Below are positions 22,962-35,579 of a stretch of 64,000 nt of DNA, in pieces. The position numbers were made by a program, and so were the translations under genes. Position 1 is the stretch's first letter. Each line of letters begins with the position of its first letter. The notes beneath the pieces are model-generated. The model was not told the DNA's origin. It searched no databases and saw only the letters and a program-made list of their open reading frames with translations. The stretch is from Alternaria dauci (lineage: Eukaryota; Ascomycota; Dothideomycetes; Pleosporales; Pleosporaceae), in the NCBI RefSeq assembly GCF_042100115.1, contig NC_091275.1, positions 2,666,001 to 2,730,000 on the forward strand, read 5' to 3'.

Positions 22962-25900
22962 TCAGCCGCTGCTGGAACCAAAGTCCAAGTCCAGCAAGTC
23001 CCCATAACGTGTCACTCCTGCTTCGGTTTCGACAACTCCTATCTCGCTCTCTGCAGTCATACTCGCTCCAGCGTGCTTCTTCTGTCGATTTGGGATACCT
23101 TGAGTGTTAGAGGAGTCGAGATGACGCAAGGTGCCACCAGTTGCGATCTTGCCTAGCTCACTAGGAAACAACCATGGGAAGGAAATCAGGGGCATATGTT
23201 CCGGCTCCATAGGCCGCACTGGAACTTGTCGTCCGCCCACAGTCTTCGTCTTCGTTCGACACTCGACCAATGCCTCCTCCATCTCTTTAGCGGTAACCGT
23301 ATACATTGCGGCAACAAACTTCTTCACACAACTCCCGTCGGCTATGTCTCCATTAGCTAGTCCTGCAGCAGCTCGGCACTGCTCTCGGAATTGTGACCTC
23401 AGGGCTCCAATTGTCCTACCGAACTCTTCTCCAAATTTATAGTCTCGGCTTTCATGGTTGTGTCCAAGGACGAAGACTGACCAGGCTTCAAATTCGGTCC
23501 GGATACTATGTTTGGCCATCAACCGTCGCAACGTCTCGTCGTAAGACTCCTTGAGTTCCGTGGCTTTGTTCAGTATATCATCTCCGAGTTCAAATGCTTC
23601 CAAGACGCGCTTGTCGAACGGATTCTCCCACTGGGGCTGGAAGTCTACCAGTTGAACCTGATCGTATAGCTTTCCCAAAATCTTCTCTGAATGATAGATC
23701 CGATTCTCTGGAAGATACTTCTTCTCCATATAATGTGGCCACTTCACGGGCTTTAGATCACGGGTCATCTCGGCCGGCAAGCCGCTCTTTGGGAAATCGA
23801 CAGCTTTGGAGTGCAGCTCGGCCAAGGCTAGACACTTCTCATCGTTCACACCGTCAGCTTGGTAGTCGGCTTGTGCCAGATGCGCGTGCGCTATCTGGCC
23901 AAGGGAGTCATTCTTCATGTAGGTGACGAAGAAGTCAGCAATATGCGAAGCGGTGATTGGGTCTTCAGTTTCGACAGGCTTCTCAGCCGTGAAATCCATA
24001 GGTGGTACGTTGACGATTTCAGGTATCACGTCGGCGTCCCACAGTACCATGTAATCGTCTCCGTCAAGGTCGCCACCTGAGCACATGTTGGCGAGGTCTC
24101 GGTCTCCAGTCTGAGGCAATACTACAACATTCTTCAGGTGACGGAGCATCGGCACATTCACTGCGCGGACGACCCGAATGTCTCCTGGATGCAGTGACGG
24201 GTTTCGTGCCAGGATACACACACCCTCAACAATTTTGTAATGGCCTTTCTTGCTGGTATCATCAACCTGCAAGAATATCTCTGGTAGGGCTGACATCTTC
24301 TCATCTCTCGTAGCATCAAGCCTAGACTGGGGATCGTTCATATGTCCTCGAAGTGTTGCTGTCTCGTCGACACACCCGAGTACAAACGCCCCATCGTCAA
24401 CAGCGATACGGGCCTTCTCCTTGAGGTTTTTGATGGTAAAAGCCCTCCAGAGTTTGAGAAGAGACATGATGAAGGGATCCTCAGCTTTCATGAATCCATC
24501 CAGTATCATTCCCGCCATTGTTAGGGTGGTCTGATTCATGTCGATGTGCTTCCGAAGCTTCTGTAAAGCTAGCTCTCTATCTACCATGGCGTTCTCGTAA
24601 TCGTTGATCATCTCTTGTTGTTTTCTAATGACAACGTCATCGGGTACGCCGAGGTATGATAGAACAAGTATGATCTGACGATTGAAGAACGGGGTGGCAA
24701 GAGATGACGACCGGATGATCTCGAGACCGTTGTGAGGTGCCGCGAACTTTAGCTGGCTCGGTCTGATATGAACCTCAGGGCCAGTGATCTTGGGATCGAG
24801 CGCAAGGACTCCTTTGCAGCCACCGAGACGAAACTGGAACAGAGACGTTGGATCATCGAAGGCATGGGCCAGCCCGAGCTCTTGGGCCGCCATCTGGGCT
24901 AAAAAGAGCGATATCTTACCAACTCCGTCTGTGAAGGTATAGCCGTTGCGCATGATATCAGGAATTGCTATGACCTTGACGTTGTGCCGCATTGCGCGAG
25001 TAGTGGAGAAGCACTGGCCAAGACGAGCACCAAATTTCGCCACAGTCTTGATGTGACTGAAGTCTCCTAGTGCGAAACGGATATCGTCGGCAGATTTAGA
25101 CGAAGTAGGTGCGTAGAAGTATGCGCCATGTTCGCGAAATTGTGAGTTGCCGAATGCTAGAAACTCGTAGTATCTCCCTGCGACAACGATGCCATGTTTC
25201 ATGGCACGGCGTACCCGGTTGAATAAAGCTTCAGCTCTTCCGTTGGGCATGTTGCGGAGTTGACCTTCGGTTTTTTCGTCAGAAAATTTTACCCGAATGA
25301 ATCTATCGCTGTCCGCAGCATGCTTGCGAATAATGCGGTTGGAGGTCTCCATAATAGGTGATGCGACATGCATCGTGGTCGGGGAGATTATGACCGATCG
25401 TTGCAAAACGCAGTAACTGGGAATCTTCTTCTCGAGGTGTTTGACCCGGATGCTGAATATCTCCATTGGATCGTAGTAGGTATGTTGCTTGTCAACTACT
25501 TTCTCAAGTAAGTAGACAGCTCGACGAGGCTCCAACGCCGCAAGTTTCTCCAAGAAGTCGCTTGTCATGTTATGTTCCTTTAGGTAGCCGTTCGACAGGC
25601 AAGCCTCAAGCTGGTAACGAACTGGGAAGCTCAGATGAACTTGACCAGTGAAGAGGTCGTCGAATACCGATCCCTTCGAATCGGGCGTCGGTGCAAGATG
25701 CGGGTGAGTGCCGAATATTTCTTCCTGTAGCAGAGACCATAGTGGCGACACAGCCTTTTCTTTGACTGCGTACTCCTCAATGTTCTCAATCACGACTCCA
25801 TGGTCAGCGAGAGCATCACTGAATTCCCTGAATTTGAGCCCATTTATGACTGATGCGGCGAAGCTCATGCGATAGGTGGTCCATCGGCCTGAAGGAGTCA

Positions 25901-27357
25901 GTCGGACATTCATGAAAGACACTAATAAGACTTACCAATATCAATGATAGCGGTATCCTTGTGATTCATCAACGGTGAACCCTGGAACGCCTTCTTGACC
26001 GTGTTGTTGACTACATCAGTCGCTCGGAACCAGGTGCTCCAATCATCCCAGAACTTCTCTTTGGAGAAGCTGGTGTACCTTGTCCCATCCTCGAGGCTCT
26101 CACCCTCTTCCATCTGCATGAAGAATTGTGGTGGAGAGTCGAATGGGATGATTAGAGCCGATTGACCCGTGGTGTAATCGTTGATCTGGTAGATACGCGA
26201 GAGCAGTTTGATTGGCAAACGAAAGCGGAACTTGCGCAGATTATTATCAATATTCATCGAAAATTGAATGTCGAGCTCTTTGCGACTCAGATTCAGCATC
26301 ATGTAGATATCATCTGGCGATCGTATAGTATGCATAGCAATCATGCTCTTCTCTGCCACTCTGACACCGAAATCAATGCCCTGTAATGGCAGGATGTTAA
26401 ACTCGTAGTAGCTATTTGCGGGATTGATAGGGCTGGGAACGGTCTTGACTTGGGGAGAAAGTGTCTCGGATCCGATGAGAGCGGCACCGAGACGTAGATT
26501 TCGATGTGGAATGACCCTGAAAGGGGGAGGCCTACAAAGAGGGTGTTAGAATGTGCGCGTTATCACATGATATACACTTACCGGAAGATAACATAAGCGG
26601 TATTGTCTCGGGTACCAGGAACCATGGCGATGCTGAAGACGGCCCCGAATGATGACATTGCGTGGTAAACGTCTTTGGTCCAATAGTTTTTGGGTATGCC
26701 TGATAGCCTGGTCTTTCCTTCCTGATAATGGGCCCAATGCTTGGCTCCATCTCTCAATGTCGGTAGCTGTGAGCTGCGCTGATCGGCTGAGTTGTTGCGT
26801 GGGCGATTACCTCCATACCGAGGAGATGCCTGAGTAATCTGTTTTCGTGGGCTAACGATAGGTGGCCTTGCGGTAGGAGGTTTTGAGTCAGTTCGCTTTC
26901 TTGCAATGTAGGTCTCATTGATGCTGTGACCATTCAGGTTGAAGGAGGAGAGATGTTTGCCTGGCGTAACGGGTGACTCCATCCTGTCTGGTGGATTGAC
27001 CAGCTGCTCAGGAGTTGCCACACGAGTGTAAGGATCCTGGGTAGATTGTGAACTTGATTTGGCCTTGAGAGTCGGTCTGTTCGGGTTGTGCTGGCCGGTA
27101 GAACTACCGGAGCTGTGGGAGTATGTACGATTCCCGTCTCTGCCAGCACGGTGTCCGCCACAGCCGCCGCGTTGATTGCCACTGTACATGTTGCGAGCGA
27201 CGAAGGACTTCTCACTATTGGAGCTCGCCTCTGACCTCTGCTCACTGTTTTCAATCGGTTCTCGGTCCAGAGTGCAGGGGCGTGTTGATATGGAAGTGTC
27301 GGTGTTGAAGGTGAGAGTCGAGTCAGTGGGATCTGGATCAAGAAAGTGGCAATCCAT
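22962..27357 (-). CDS. RNA-dependent RNA polymerase of RNA silencing
   Basis: Cell-encoded RdRP that makes double-stranded RNA for Dicer in quelling or meiotic silencing. Exons 27357-26583, 26532-25936 and 25888-22962 (introns 50 and 47 bp) give 1432 residues. The catalytic loop CSGGDLDGDDYM contains the DxDGD metal site at about 1064-1068. Upstream blocks DGVGKISLFLA, FQFRLGGCKGVLALDP and HIRPSQLKF are typical of the eukaryotic double-barrel polymerase. The first about 210 residues are low complexity (Ser, Gln, Arg, Gly; RGGCGGHRAGRDGNR). They precede an RRM-like segment at 214-265 (TRLSGIPKNYW as RNP2-like, TAYVIF as RNP1-like) that is split by intron 1. Which paralogue group it belongs to (QDE-1, SAD-1 or RRP-3 type) needs a tree. 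The start is the only ATG that opens the first exon. Confidence 0.93.
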
Positions 27358-28110
27358 GTTTATTTGTCAACAAACTTGCTCTCGCTGTGACCCTCAGGTG
27401 ATGGCGGTAGGAACAGCTGGTGGCGGTAACGAGCGGCCAAATTGAGGGTGACTGCTACTTTAGGAAGGCGCAAGGTCACGGTGTCGAAGCGGCTGGCTGT
27501 AGGGATTTTGGGAGGATGGAACGTGATGATGGAGGCTGTTGTTTGCTCGAGCTGGATTGGCAACTAGAGCGTTTGCTTGTAGCCGTTCTGCATCCGGTAG
27601 GAGCGAGTCGCGGCAAGTGTGCCCAATATTTGCGTGGTGACGACGGATTCGCAACCTTGTGATTTTGGACCTCAAGGCTGGCTTGTCGTTGAGTAATCGT
27701 ATGAGGAAGGCGCGGGGTCAAATCTAGGACTACTACACGATAACACACGCAAGTCGGGACGAGGAAGGTGCAGACGGGAGCAAGTTGAGAATGTGATGAC
27801 AAGTGTAGGGAAGGCGCATTGGAAGAAAGCAGGTAGCCGTGAGGTGTAAGAAGCACGACAACGTCAAGAAAAGAGATTTAGAGGAGGTAAGAGATATACC
27901 GTAGAAAACAAGGCTAGCGCTATGGTAAAGCTAACGGAAGGTAAAGGTGGAATTTAGACTTTGTTTAAGGATAGACTGTTGGGTATCTCAGAACTGCCAA
28001 ATCTCGCATACGTCATGGACCCAGGTGTCCGTATCCAATGCGCAGGGACCCGACCATTGGCCATGTCGCCTTCCTGCCATGGCATATCATATCATATCAT
28101 AACTTCCCAC
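27358..28110. other. Intergenic, RdRP to coiled-coil gene
   Basis: About 750 bases upstream of RdRP. A 126-codon minus-strand frame here (27476-27856) is Ser/Pro/His-rich with no family resemblance and probably part of the RdRP leader. A short ATATC repeat of about three units lies at 28083-28100. Confidence 0.45.
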
Positions 28111-31100
28111 TCACAGTTCAGTCATAGTCTCATCATCTTCCACCGGCATACGACCAGTGCCTGACATAAAGCCTGGAGTAAGTGGCGTGCCCGTTGCAAA
28201 CTCATCGTCCATATCAGAACCAGTCTGTTCAAGAGCCTGGAGGCTCCCCGTGGACTTCCTGGCCGACTCAAATTCACTAGCGGGGTCTTCTCCCTCATTG
28301 TCTGGCAATCTGAATTCAGCAGTCGTGTGGCGGCGGTTCGGCGACACTGGCCTCAGAGCCCGCTTACTTGACGACAAGTTACGTGAGTGTGAAACTGATT
28401 TAGATACCACATCCGCCGTTTGGGTGTAGGGCGTTTGCATTGTCGGTACTTTGAATGTCGGTCTCGGTCTGGCACGCTTGGGTGTTGGACCGCTGCCAAA
28501 TGAAGAACTCGAGTCGGCAGAGGAGGCGAGAGACGCATTTGTAAAGTTCTCCGTGGTATTGTCAGGTAATACTTGGGTATCAGCCTGAGCTTTTCGCATG
28601 CCTTCCTGAGTGTTGATAGCTGACTTTCGTCGTCGATGGGTTCGCGGCTCTCGTACAGTTTGTGGCTGAGTGATCTCTTTGTACGTTCGAGAAGCAGGCC
28701 GAGCCGGTCGCAGATGCATAGCCATCATCTTCTGGGCGGTTCTGAATTCTTCAAGTTCCTCTTCCTGCTCTCCGCAGAACTCTTCGAGTTCTTGAATCCT
28801 TACTTCTAATGGTGGTATCGAGGCTTGAAGATGCTGAACGACGCTACGAGTCTTTTCGTGGTCCTGTCTCCCCTGGCGAACGCTGTTTTGGGCATTGCGT
28901 AGCTGGATCTCTAGCTCTTTGCGTTCCTCTTCAACTCTCCTAGTGAAAATATCCAGATCGTTGGCATGCTTTGCTACAAGCTCTTTCATAGTTTCTGCCG
29001 ATGAATCTTCAAGTTCATGGTAACTTGTACGCAAGACGTGTAACTGCTGAAGCGCATCCTCAAGCTCCGATTCTTTCTCTTCCAAGTGTTGCTGGTGTTC
29101 TATTGCTTGCGCTTCAAGTCGTGCAATGTCATCCGACTGCTGAGAAGTCTTTCCAAGTTCTTTTTCAAGCAGATCTTCCGCTTCGTGGCTGCGATTCTGG
29201 TATTGCTCGCACTGGATTGTCAGGTCTTCAAAATCTTTCTTCTGCTTGACCTGAGACTCTCTGAACTGCTTTACAGTGGTACTCAGCTCGTGAATCTTCT
29301 GATCGCGAGAGTCGATAGCCGTTTTATACTGGTCCATCGTTGAGCGCAGCTCCGACTCTACTGCGCTCGATCTTTCGTGTGCGGCATTCAAAGCCTCGGT
29401 TACGTTTCGCTCTGATGCCTTGAGAGAGGCCTCTACTTCTTGGAATCTAGCATGCATTTGCTCCTTCTCCTTCGCCAACTCAGACTTCTGCTGCTCTAAA
29501 TGCTGTTGGTCATCTTTCATATCTTGCAAGTCCTTATCAAGGCCATCTATATGATCGATATAGTCCTGTCTTTCTTGGCGTAATGACTCGATTTGATCTT
29601 CAAGATGAGCAGCCTCTTCTTGGAGCTTTATGGACCTCTCTTTCTCTAGCCGTAGCGGCTCTTCAACTGTGTTGCAACGCGTCTCGAGATCACTGCAGAT
29701 CTGTGCCATAGAGCGCATGATAGCATCTCGCTGATATTTGCTTTGGCTTTCTAGCTCCGAGTCGAGACGTCTTCTCCAATCTTCTAGATGCTGGCCTGTG
29801 TGTTGTGTGCTTGCTTCTTCGAAGAGAGAGACTGAAGGTTGATTCAAGCTTCCCATCGAGTGCAAACAAGCATTCGATACCGCAGGAAGGTTTCGCTGCT
29901 TCTTGATGAGAGCAGTGACGACGGGTTGTGGTATCTTCGATTCTCCCGGTTGCGCCGCAAGAGCGATGGTGAGTAAAGAAGCAATTGTGGCAGCGACTAA
30001 CCGCCTACGCATCAATGCTGCGTGTGCGTAGCAGCCGGTACCTTCTTTTGTTATGACGAGATCGGCTAGGTTCGCAAGTTTTTCTTGCAAAGTCTCTGAT
30101 GACAGTGCACGAAGCACAGTAACTCGTAGGATGTCAGACGTCATCGAAGCAGTGGCCAGCTCATCGATAGTGTCAATAAGATTAGAAGCTTCGCGGGAGC
30201 CTGGATGTGAAGCACACGCTGCTAAGATACCTGATACGAGTGCTACAATAGTGCCCTCCTTGATATGCACTGCAAAGGCTGGCAGTGATGAAGCAAGAAG
30301 CTCGGCAAAGCTTTCGGGCTCTGCCATACGAGGAGCTTCCAATAAACACACTTCGTAGCGTGCGACGATGTCTTGCGGTAGGCTCTGGGAACTCGAGAGT
30401 ATGCCAAGAAAAGACAATGCCTCCAACTGAACGGGTAGACTCGCATCGGAGCTTTGTACTTTGGAAAAACACTTGCTGTACAGGGTGGCCGCCGAACTGC
30501 TAGACCGAGGCCAGTTATCCTTTACGTCTTGGCCAATGAACTGTAAAGCTCGAGATGCGATGCGTATGCCCTCGACAGCCTCGTCATCCTTGATTCCTCC
30601 TCGAAGAACCCACACTACGTTCAAACAGGTCAGCTCGATGGTTTTGTGTGAGTCCTTGGTTGAACCGAACAACTTTTGGCCCGAGGGCGTTGTCCAATGT
30701 TGTCTCAGCCTTTCCGTAGATGTTGGCTCCTCATCAGTAGGCAGGCTTTGCAAGCTCGCAACTCCTTCGGGATGCTCTGTAAGGAGTACTATACCTTCCG
30801 CCCATAAGAATAGCATAGAAGACTGTACAACTCTCTTGGATCTGAGTATGTTGCACAACTCTGCATCGAACCGCTGCCTCAAGTCGCCCGGGAGAAGGCT
30901 GTAGAGCCGACGACATGCTCCATTGAGCATGCGATACACTGACCGTAGTGTACCGTAGTTTGGTTGCTGTGTAGCGTGTTCGAAAACATTGAGAAAGAAA
31001 GTCTGTGCTGCAGCAGGCAATGGAACCGCCTCAGGCAATGGACGAGAGAGGAGAAGCACACATAGCTCGGCGTGCTACATGAGATTAGCCAGGAACGTAC

Positions 31101-31646
31101 CTTGAAGTTTGCGTGCTCACCTGCTCGAAGTCGGACTTGGATGAGCTTGCCTTCTTCAGTAGAGTATGAAGAAGTGTCGGTTGCAGGACCAGTAGTTCAT
31201 CTCGAAATTCTGGCGCATGACCTGAATCACCTTGTCAGTCTGATTGCGTGCCCGGCGCCAGAGCGGAGAGCGATAAGCCGCTTACACAAAAGATGCAGCA
31301 CACGCAACGTGTAGGCGTTCAGAGGTAGTGCATCGAAGACGATTCTGGCCAGCCTGTTCACCGCACAGGGTGACTGGTCTTGGACACATGACCGGATAGT
31401 CGGTACGTCTGCGCCAGCCAGAAGATCGTATAGGTACTATGAAATCTCGCGTCAGCTCAGCGATGATGGAACGCATATGCAGCGAGTCATGTGCTCGAGT
31501 TTGTGGCCGGGCTAGTGGTGCGACGCGCGGATGCATTGGGCGTTGGGAAGTGAGGGGCAATATGTACATACGGATAGCGAAGGGGGATATGAGCATTCGA
31601 CAATCCTTGTCAGTTCGGACGTCAGCTTTGCGGTGATATCCGCCAT
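28111..31646 (-). CDS. Large coiled-coil protein with helical-repeat N-terminus, function unknown
   Basis: Exons on the minus strand are 31646-31572, 31436-31286, 31221-31121 and 31074-28111 (introns 135, 64 and 46 bp), giving 1096 residues. Phases agree at all joins and the joined N-terminus reads as one continuous helical protein (YLYDLLAGADVPTIRSCV, ARIVFDALPLNAYTLRVLHL). Residues 1 to about 420 look like an ARM/HEAT-type helical array (for example ALSFLGILSSSQSLP, TIASLLTIALAAQ). About 440-800 is uninterrupted coiled coil rich in Glu, Gln, Lys and Leu. The last 290 residues are basic then Ser/Thr-rich, with TPKRARPRPTFKVP, and end in acidic DDETMTEL. No named family is recognised. The architecture suggests a cytoskeletal, spindle or chromosome scaffold, which is inference. 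The frame stays open upstream of the chosen ATG, so the start may lie earlier. Confidence 0.82.
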
Positions 31647-33103
31647 GTCGGCAGAGTCTGCTTGAGTTCGGATATGGGCCGGATAGTCGTTGTGGAGCGC
31701 GCGTTCGTTGTGCATATGGAATGCGAACGCGTTTGCTGTTCGCGTTCTCCCGACAACCGAACTAGGCGCCGACATCACCGACTTCCGCATCCGTGTCACT
31801 GCACGCGACCATGCGACGTCTCACATCCTGTGCTTGCGCATGCACCACATTCATGGATGCTTCTCCATTGACGTCAGCCATCTATGGATCGTACAGCCGC
31901 TGTGCGCATCACTGCTAGTCTTGCAGGCGTGGTGGGGCGTGTTCTATTCTCCGCTCACAAGTCGCCTCTTTATTGGCGGCATTAGATTGTACGCTTTCTT
32001 TGCTTTTGGCAGCTCCTCGCGCATAATACGCAGCGCTCTACAATGCCGCTCAACGGGATATACACGGTGTTGCGCTTCTGTACCATAGAGCTGCCCACCT
32101 CGAAGCTGAAGCCGTTGGCGCGGCCTCTACAAACGTCGCCGGGGCGTTCCGCCTTCACCGGCATGCAGAGGCCTATGATCAAGCGTGGGGTGTAGCAAAC
32201 GTCCATGTGCAGCATATTCCCCCCACTCGCGCGATTGTCAGCCAGCATCTGGACTGCACAGACAAGAGCAGTAGAGTTTAATGAGGTAATGGTATCACGG
32301 TGGCCCAATAGACCATGGCAAGTCTGCCGCATCCCTCAGCTCTCTACAGGGCTTCCAGGCGCCGCTCTTGAGCCTCAAACGCCATGGGCATAGGATATCA
32401 GGGTAGGCAATGGTGCCTGGCATACGCCTCGTCTGCCACTCATCTCGACCTCGAAAAGAAAGCATGCAGTGCAGCAACGCACCTCGCAGAGTTCCAGGCC
32501 CACAGCTCTGGTCCTCGTCTGCAGCTGTTCGGGGGCCCTAGCGAACGCCTCGTCACGCGACGGCATGTCGTCCGGAATGTCATCCAGCGTCACCTGTCGC
32601 CACGATGCGTCTCGCACCAACACATTTGCTTGCCATCGCCCTGGCCTTCCCCGCAATCACCTTGCGTGTATCCAAGCCCCCTTGCAGGTGATCATGCACG
32701 ACTTCATGTGCTGCGTGAGCCGAAAAATTTGATACCTGAGATTGGGAATCTAGTCAGCCTCCCACGCTATCACTGGCCCATCCCGCGAATTTTAGGACAT
32801 GTATTGCAACTTTACCTGTGCGCTGGCCAACGACATTCAAAGCGATACCCGAAAGAACAATCGCGCCAACTGCGTTTAGACTGAGATATCTCTCCCCGCT
32901 CTTACTGTGTTTGCCGTCCGCCTTCCAGATCCACAAAATGCATACGGCAGCCTTGCTACCGTTCGCCCATCTACTCTTCCTTCACCCTAGTTCGGTAAAT
33001 GCGCCCTGAGCGATATTTAGCAGAAGCGGCTTCGACTTTTTAGTTTCATCAGCCATCCCAACAACTGATTGCATCTCTCTTTCTTCTTTGCTGTCGATTG
33101 GTC
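31647..33103. other. Intergenic with coding-like but unassigned minus-strand stretch
   Basis: About 1.46 kb between divergent genes. On the minus strand a frame at 31982-32332 reads protein-like in part (GNMLHMDVCYTPRLIIGL, GFSFEVGSSMVQKRNTVYIP), and another at 32375-32656 includes VTLDDIPDDMPSRDEAFARA. I could not join them by convincing splice sites or place them in a family. It may hold a small multi-exon gene or a decayed one. The end near 33000 should hold the D-lactate dehydrogenase promoter. Confidence 0.3.
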
Positions 33104-35269
33104 ATGTTTCGCCAGCCAGCAGCGCGACTGAGGCAAATAGTCTCGCCTTTGCTCAAGCGAGGGGGCGCCCGAGCACGCACCGGACGCGAGCAGACATTCA
33201 GATCCGAGCATTCCCAACGGCCATTTTGGAACTCGGGAAGGGTCTTGCTGTTCTCTGCAGTCACCGGCACAACCACCTACTTCTATGGCGCCAACGATGA
33301 ACCTCACAGAATCCAAATGCCATGGCTCAAGTCCTCAGGACCCCAATATGCTTCCAAACACGAGATGGTGAAGGTGGGTTCGCAAGGCGTGCAAGGATTC
33401 ACACGCCTCAGTCACTTACCTGTATGCAGGCAATTGAAGAATTAAGGGCGACACTTGGAGAAGATGCTATTAGCACCGATGACGAAGACTTGCACAGACA
33501 TGGCTACTCGGAATGGTCTTCCATAAACATCGAACAGCTCCCGGTTGCGGTGGCTTACCCAAAATCTACGGAAGAGTGTTCCTCGATCGCCAAGGTCTGC
33601 TACAAATACAAGATACCCATGAGTATGTTTACTAGGAGAAACGAGTTGATGGATGCTGATAGCGTACAGTTCCTTATTCTGGTGGATCAAGCCTGGAGGC
33701 CAACTTCTCAGCTCCGTTTGGTGGAATGAGCATCGACTTCTCCTTCATGGACCAGATTCTGGCCTTGCACGAGGACGAGTAAGTGCGAGATCAGCTCAGC
33801 GTGCCAAATCGACGATACTAACGTGGCTGCGTAGTATGGATGTCGTAGTTCAGCCGTCGGTACCCTGGATGAGTCTCAACGACCAGATCAAAGACTCTGG
33901 TCTGTTCTTTCCAGTCGACCCCGGCCCATCGGTACGTGTTTATGTGTTACACTGCATTGCAACCGACTCGCGAAAACCCCAATGCGGCAATCCGAACCTG
34001 TGTTAACGGACGTGGCAGGCTCGAATTGGAGGCATGGTTGGTACAAGCTGCAGGTGAGGTCGTCGACAGTTGGTGGCATGTTACCCATAGCTAATTTCAC
34101 AGTGGAACCAACGCGGTGCGATACGGCACGATGAAGGATTGGGTCATTAATCTGACCGTGGTCCTCGCAGACGGCACAGTCATCAAAACAAGACGCAGGC
34201 CCAGGTATGCAAAATTGTTACAAGTTCCGATTTGAGAACGACTGACAGCATCTAGAAAATCGTCGGCAGGTTACAATCTAACCAACCTCTTCGTTGGCTC
34301 CGAAGGAACACTGGGCATAGTGACCGAGATCACTTTGAAACTCGCTGTGGTGCCCCAAGAGACCAGCGTCGCAGTTGTGACTTTTCCCACGATCCGGGAT
34401 GCCGCAGCAGCAGCTTCCAAGGTGTTGCGTGCTGGGGTGCCAGTGGCTGCAATGGAAATCATGGATGACGTGCAAATGGGTGTGATTAACAAGGCCGGAT
34501 CGACGACCAAGAAATGGAAAGAGTTGCCGACCATGTTCTTCAAGTAAGTTGTCAAGACAACCGTTTGGCATGTGAAAGCATCGACTAAGAGCCGCACGCA
34601 GATTCTCGGGAACCAAGGCAGGGGTACGTCAGCCCTATGCGGCCTGCATTTACCCAGAACGAAACTGACTGCATGTAGGTACAGGAGAATATTGAGCTAG
34701 TCAAGTCTATTTCGAGGAAGCACAAAAGCGGAGACTTTGAGTTTGCTGTCACTGCCGAGGAGCAGAAGACACTATGGTCGGCGCGCAAGGAGTCTTTGTG
34801 GAGCATGTTGGCGCTCCGCCGTGAAGGTGACGAGGTGTGGTCAACAGATGTCGCAGTGCCTATTTCCAGACTGCCCGACATTATTGGTATGTTGTCACGC
34901 TAAACTCGATATCGGACCGGGTTTGCTGATTTGTCGATAGAAATCTCCAAGAAGGAATTGGACGATCTCGGCCTTTTCGCGAGCATCCTAGGGCACATTG
35001 GAGACGGCAACTTCCACGAAAGCATCATGTACAACAGCAAGGATCCCAGAGAGCGAGCGGCTGTCGAGAAATGTGTTCACGACATGGTCCACCGTGCGCT
35101 TGAGATGGAGGGCACATGTACCGGCGAGCACGGCATCGGGCTGGGAAAGAAGGCATCGCTGGAGAAGGAGCTCGGTCTCGACACCATCAATGTGATGAGG
35201 AGCATCAAGGGCGCATTGGACCCGTACTGGCTCATGAACCCGGGAAAGATCATGGACGCTCAGGCGTAG
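33104..35269 (+). CDS. DLD1: Mitochondrial D-lactate dehydrogenase (cytochrome), FAD-linked
   Basis: Oxidises D-lactate to pyruvate and passes electrons to cytochrome c at the inner membrane. Ten exons: 33104-33373, 33430-33622, 33670-33778, 33835-33931, 34019-34053, 34103-34204, 34256-34543, 34602-34623, 34679-34886 and 34941-35269; every join restores family sequence and the total is 550 residues. The N-terminus is Arg-rich and fits a mitochondrial presequence, followed by a hydrophobic stretch ([16 protein letters not shown]) usual in the family. The FAD-binding PCMH domain has [33 protein letters not shown] and [14 protein letters not shown]. The C-terminal domain has [17 protein letters not shown] and LMNPGKIMD. 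Two exons are tiny (35 and 22 nt). A related D-2-hydroxyglutarate dehydrogenase is a less likely alternative. Confidence 0.93.
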
Positions 35270-35579
35270 AGTTGCATGCCAACGCGGCACATTTCATCTC
35301 GTTTTGGCTCCTCGGCGAGCACCTATGGGGAGGATGTCTGACGTTCCGGCATCTGCTAGGGCATACATAGATTTCTCGGCATCTCCATGATTGAGTGTCA
35401 TTTTGGGTTGGTAATGAAAAAGTATGATTTACGACAAGGAAATGGCCGTGTTCGAGATGCTCGCGGGCATGGAGACCTCCGTGATCGGCTGGCGTCGCGT
35501 TTTCCACCCCACTCCCCGCGTCATACCTGAACTTTACGAACTCGATTGACTCAATACCTCAATTCCAGTAACCACCACA
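35270..35579. other. Short intergenic, DLD1 to HOM2
   Basis: About 310 bases between same-strand genes, serving as 3' flank and promoter. No specific element assigned. Confidence 0.5.

Noticed and set aside
27476..27856. 126-codon minus-strand frame upstream of RdRP
   Set aside because: Low-complexity composition and a position in the probable RdRP leader; no evidence for an extra exon in phase.
28083..28100. Short ATATC repeat
   Set aside because: Only about three and a half units; trivial microsatellite.
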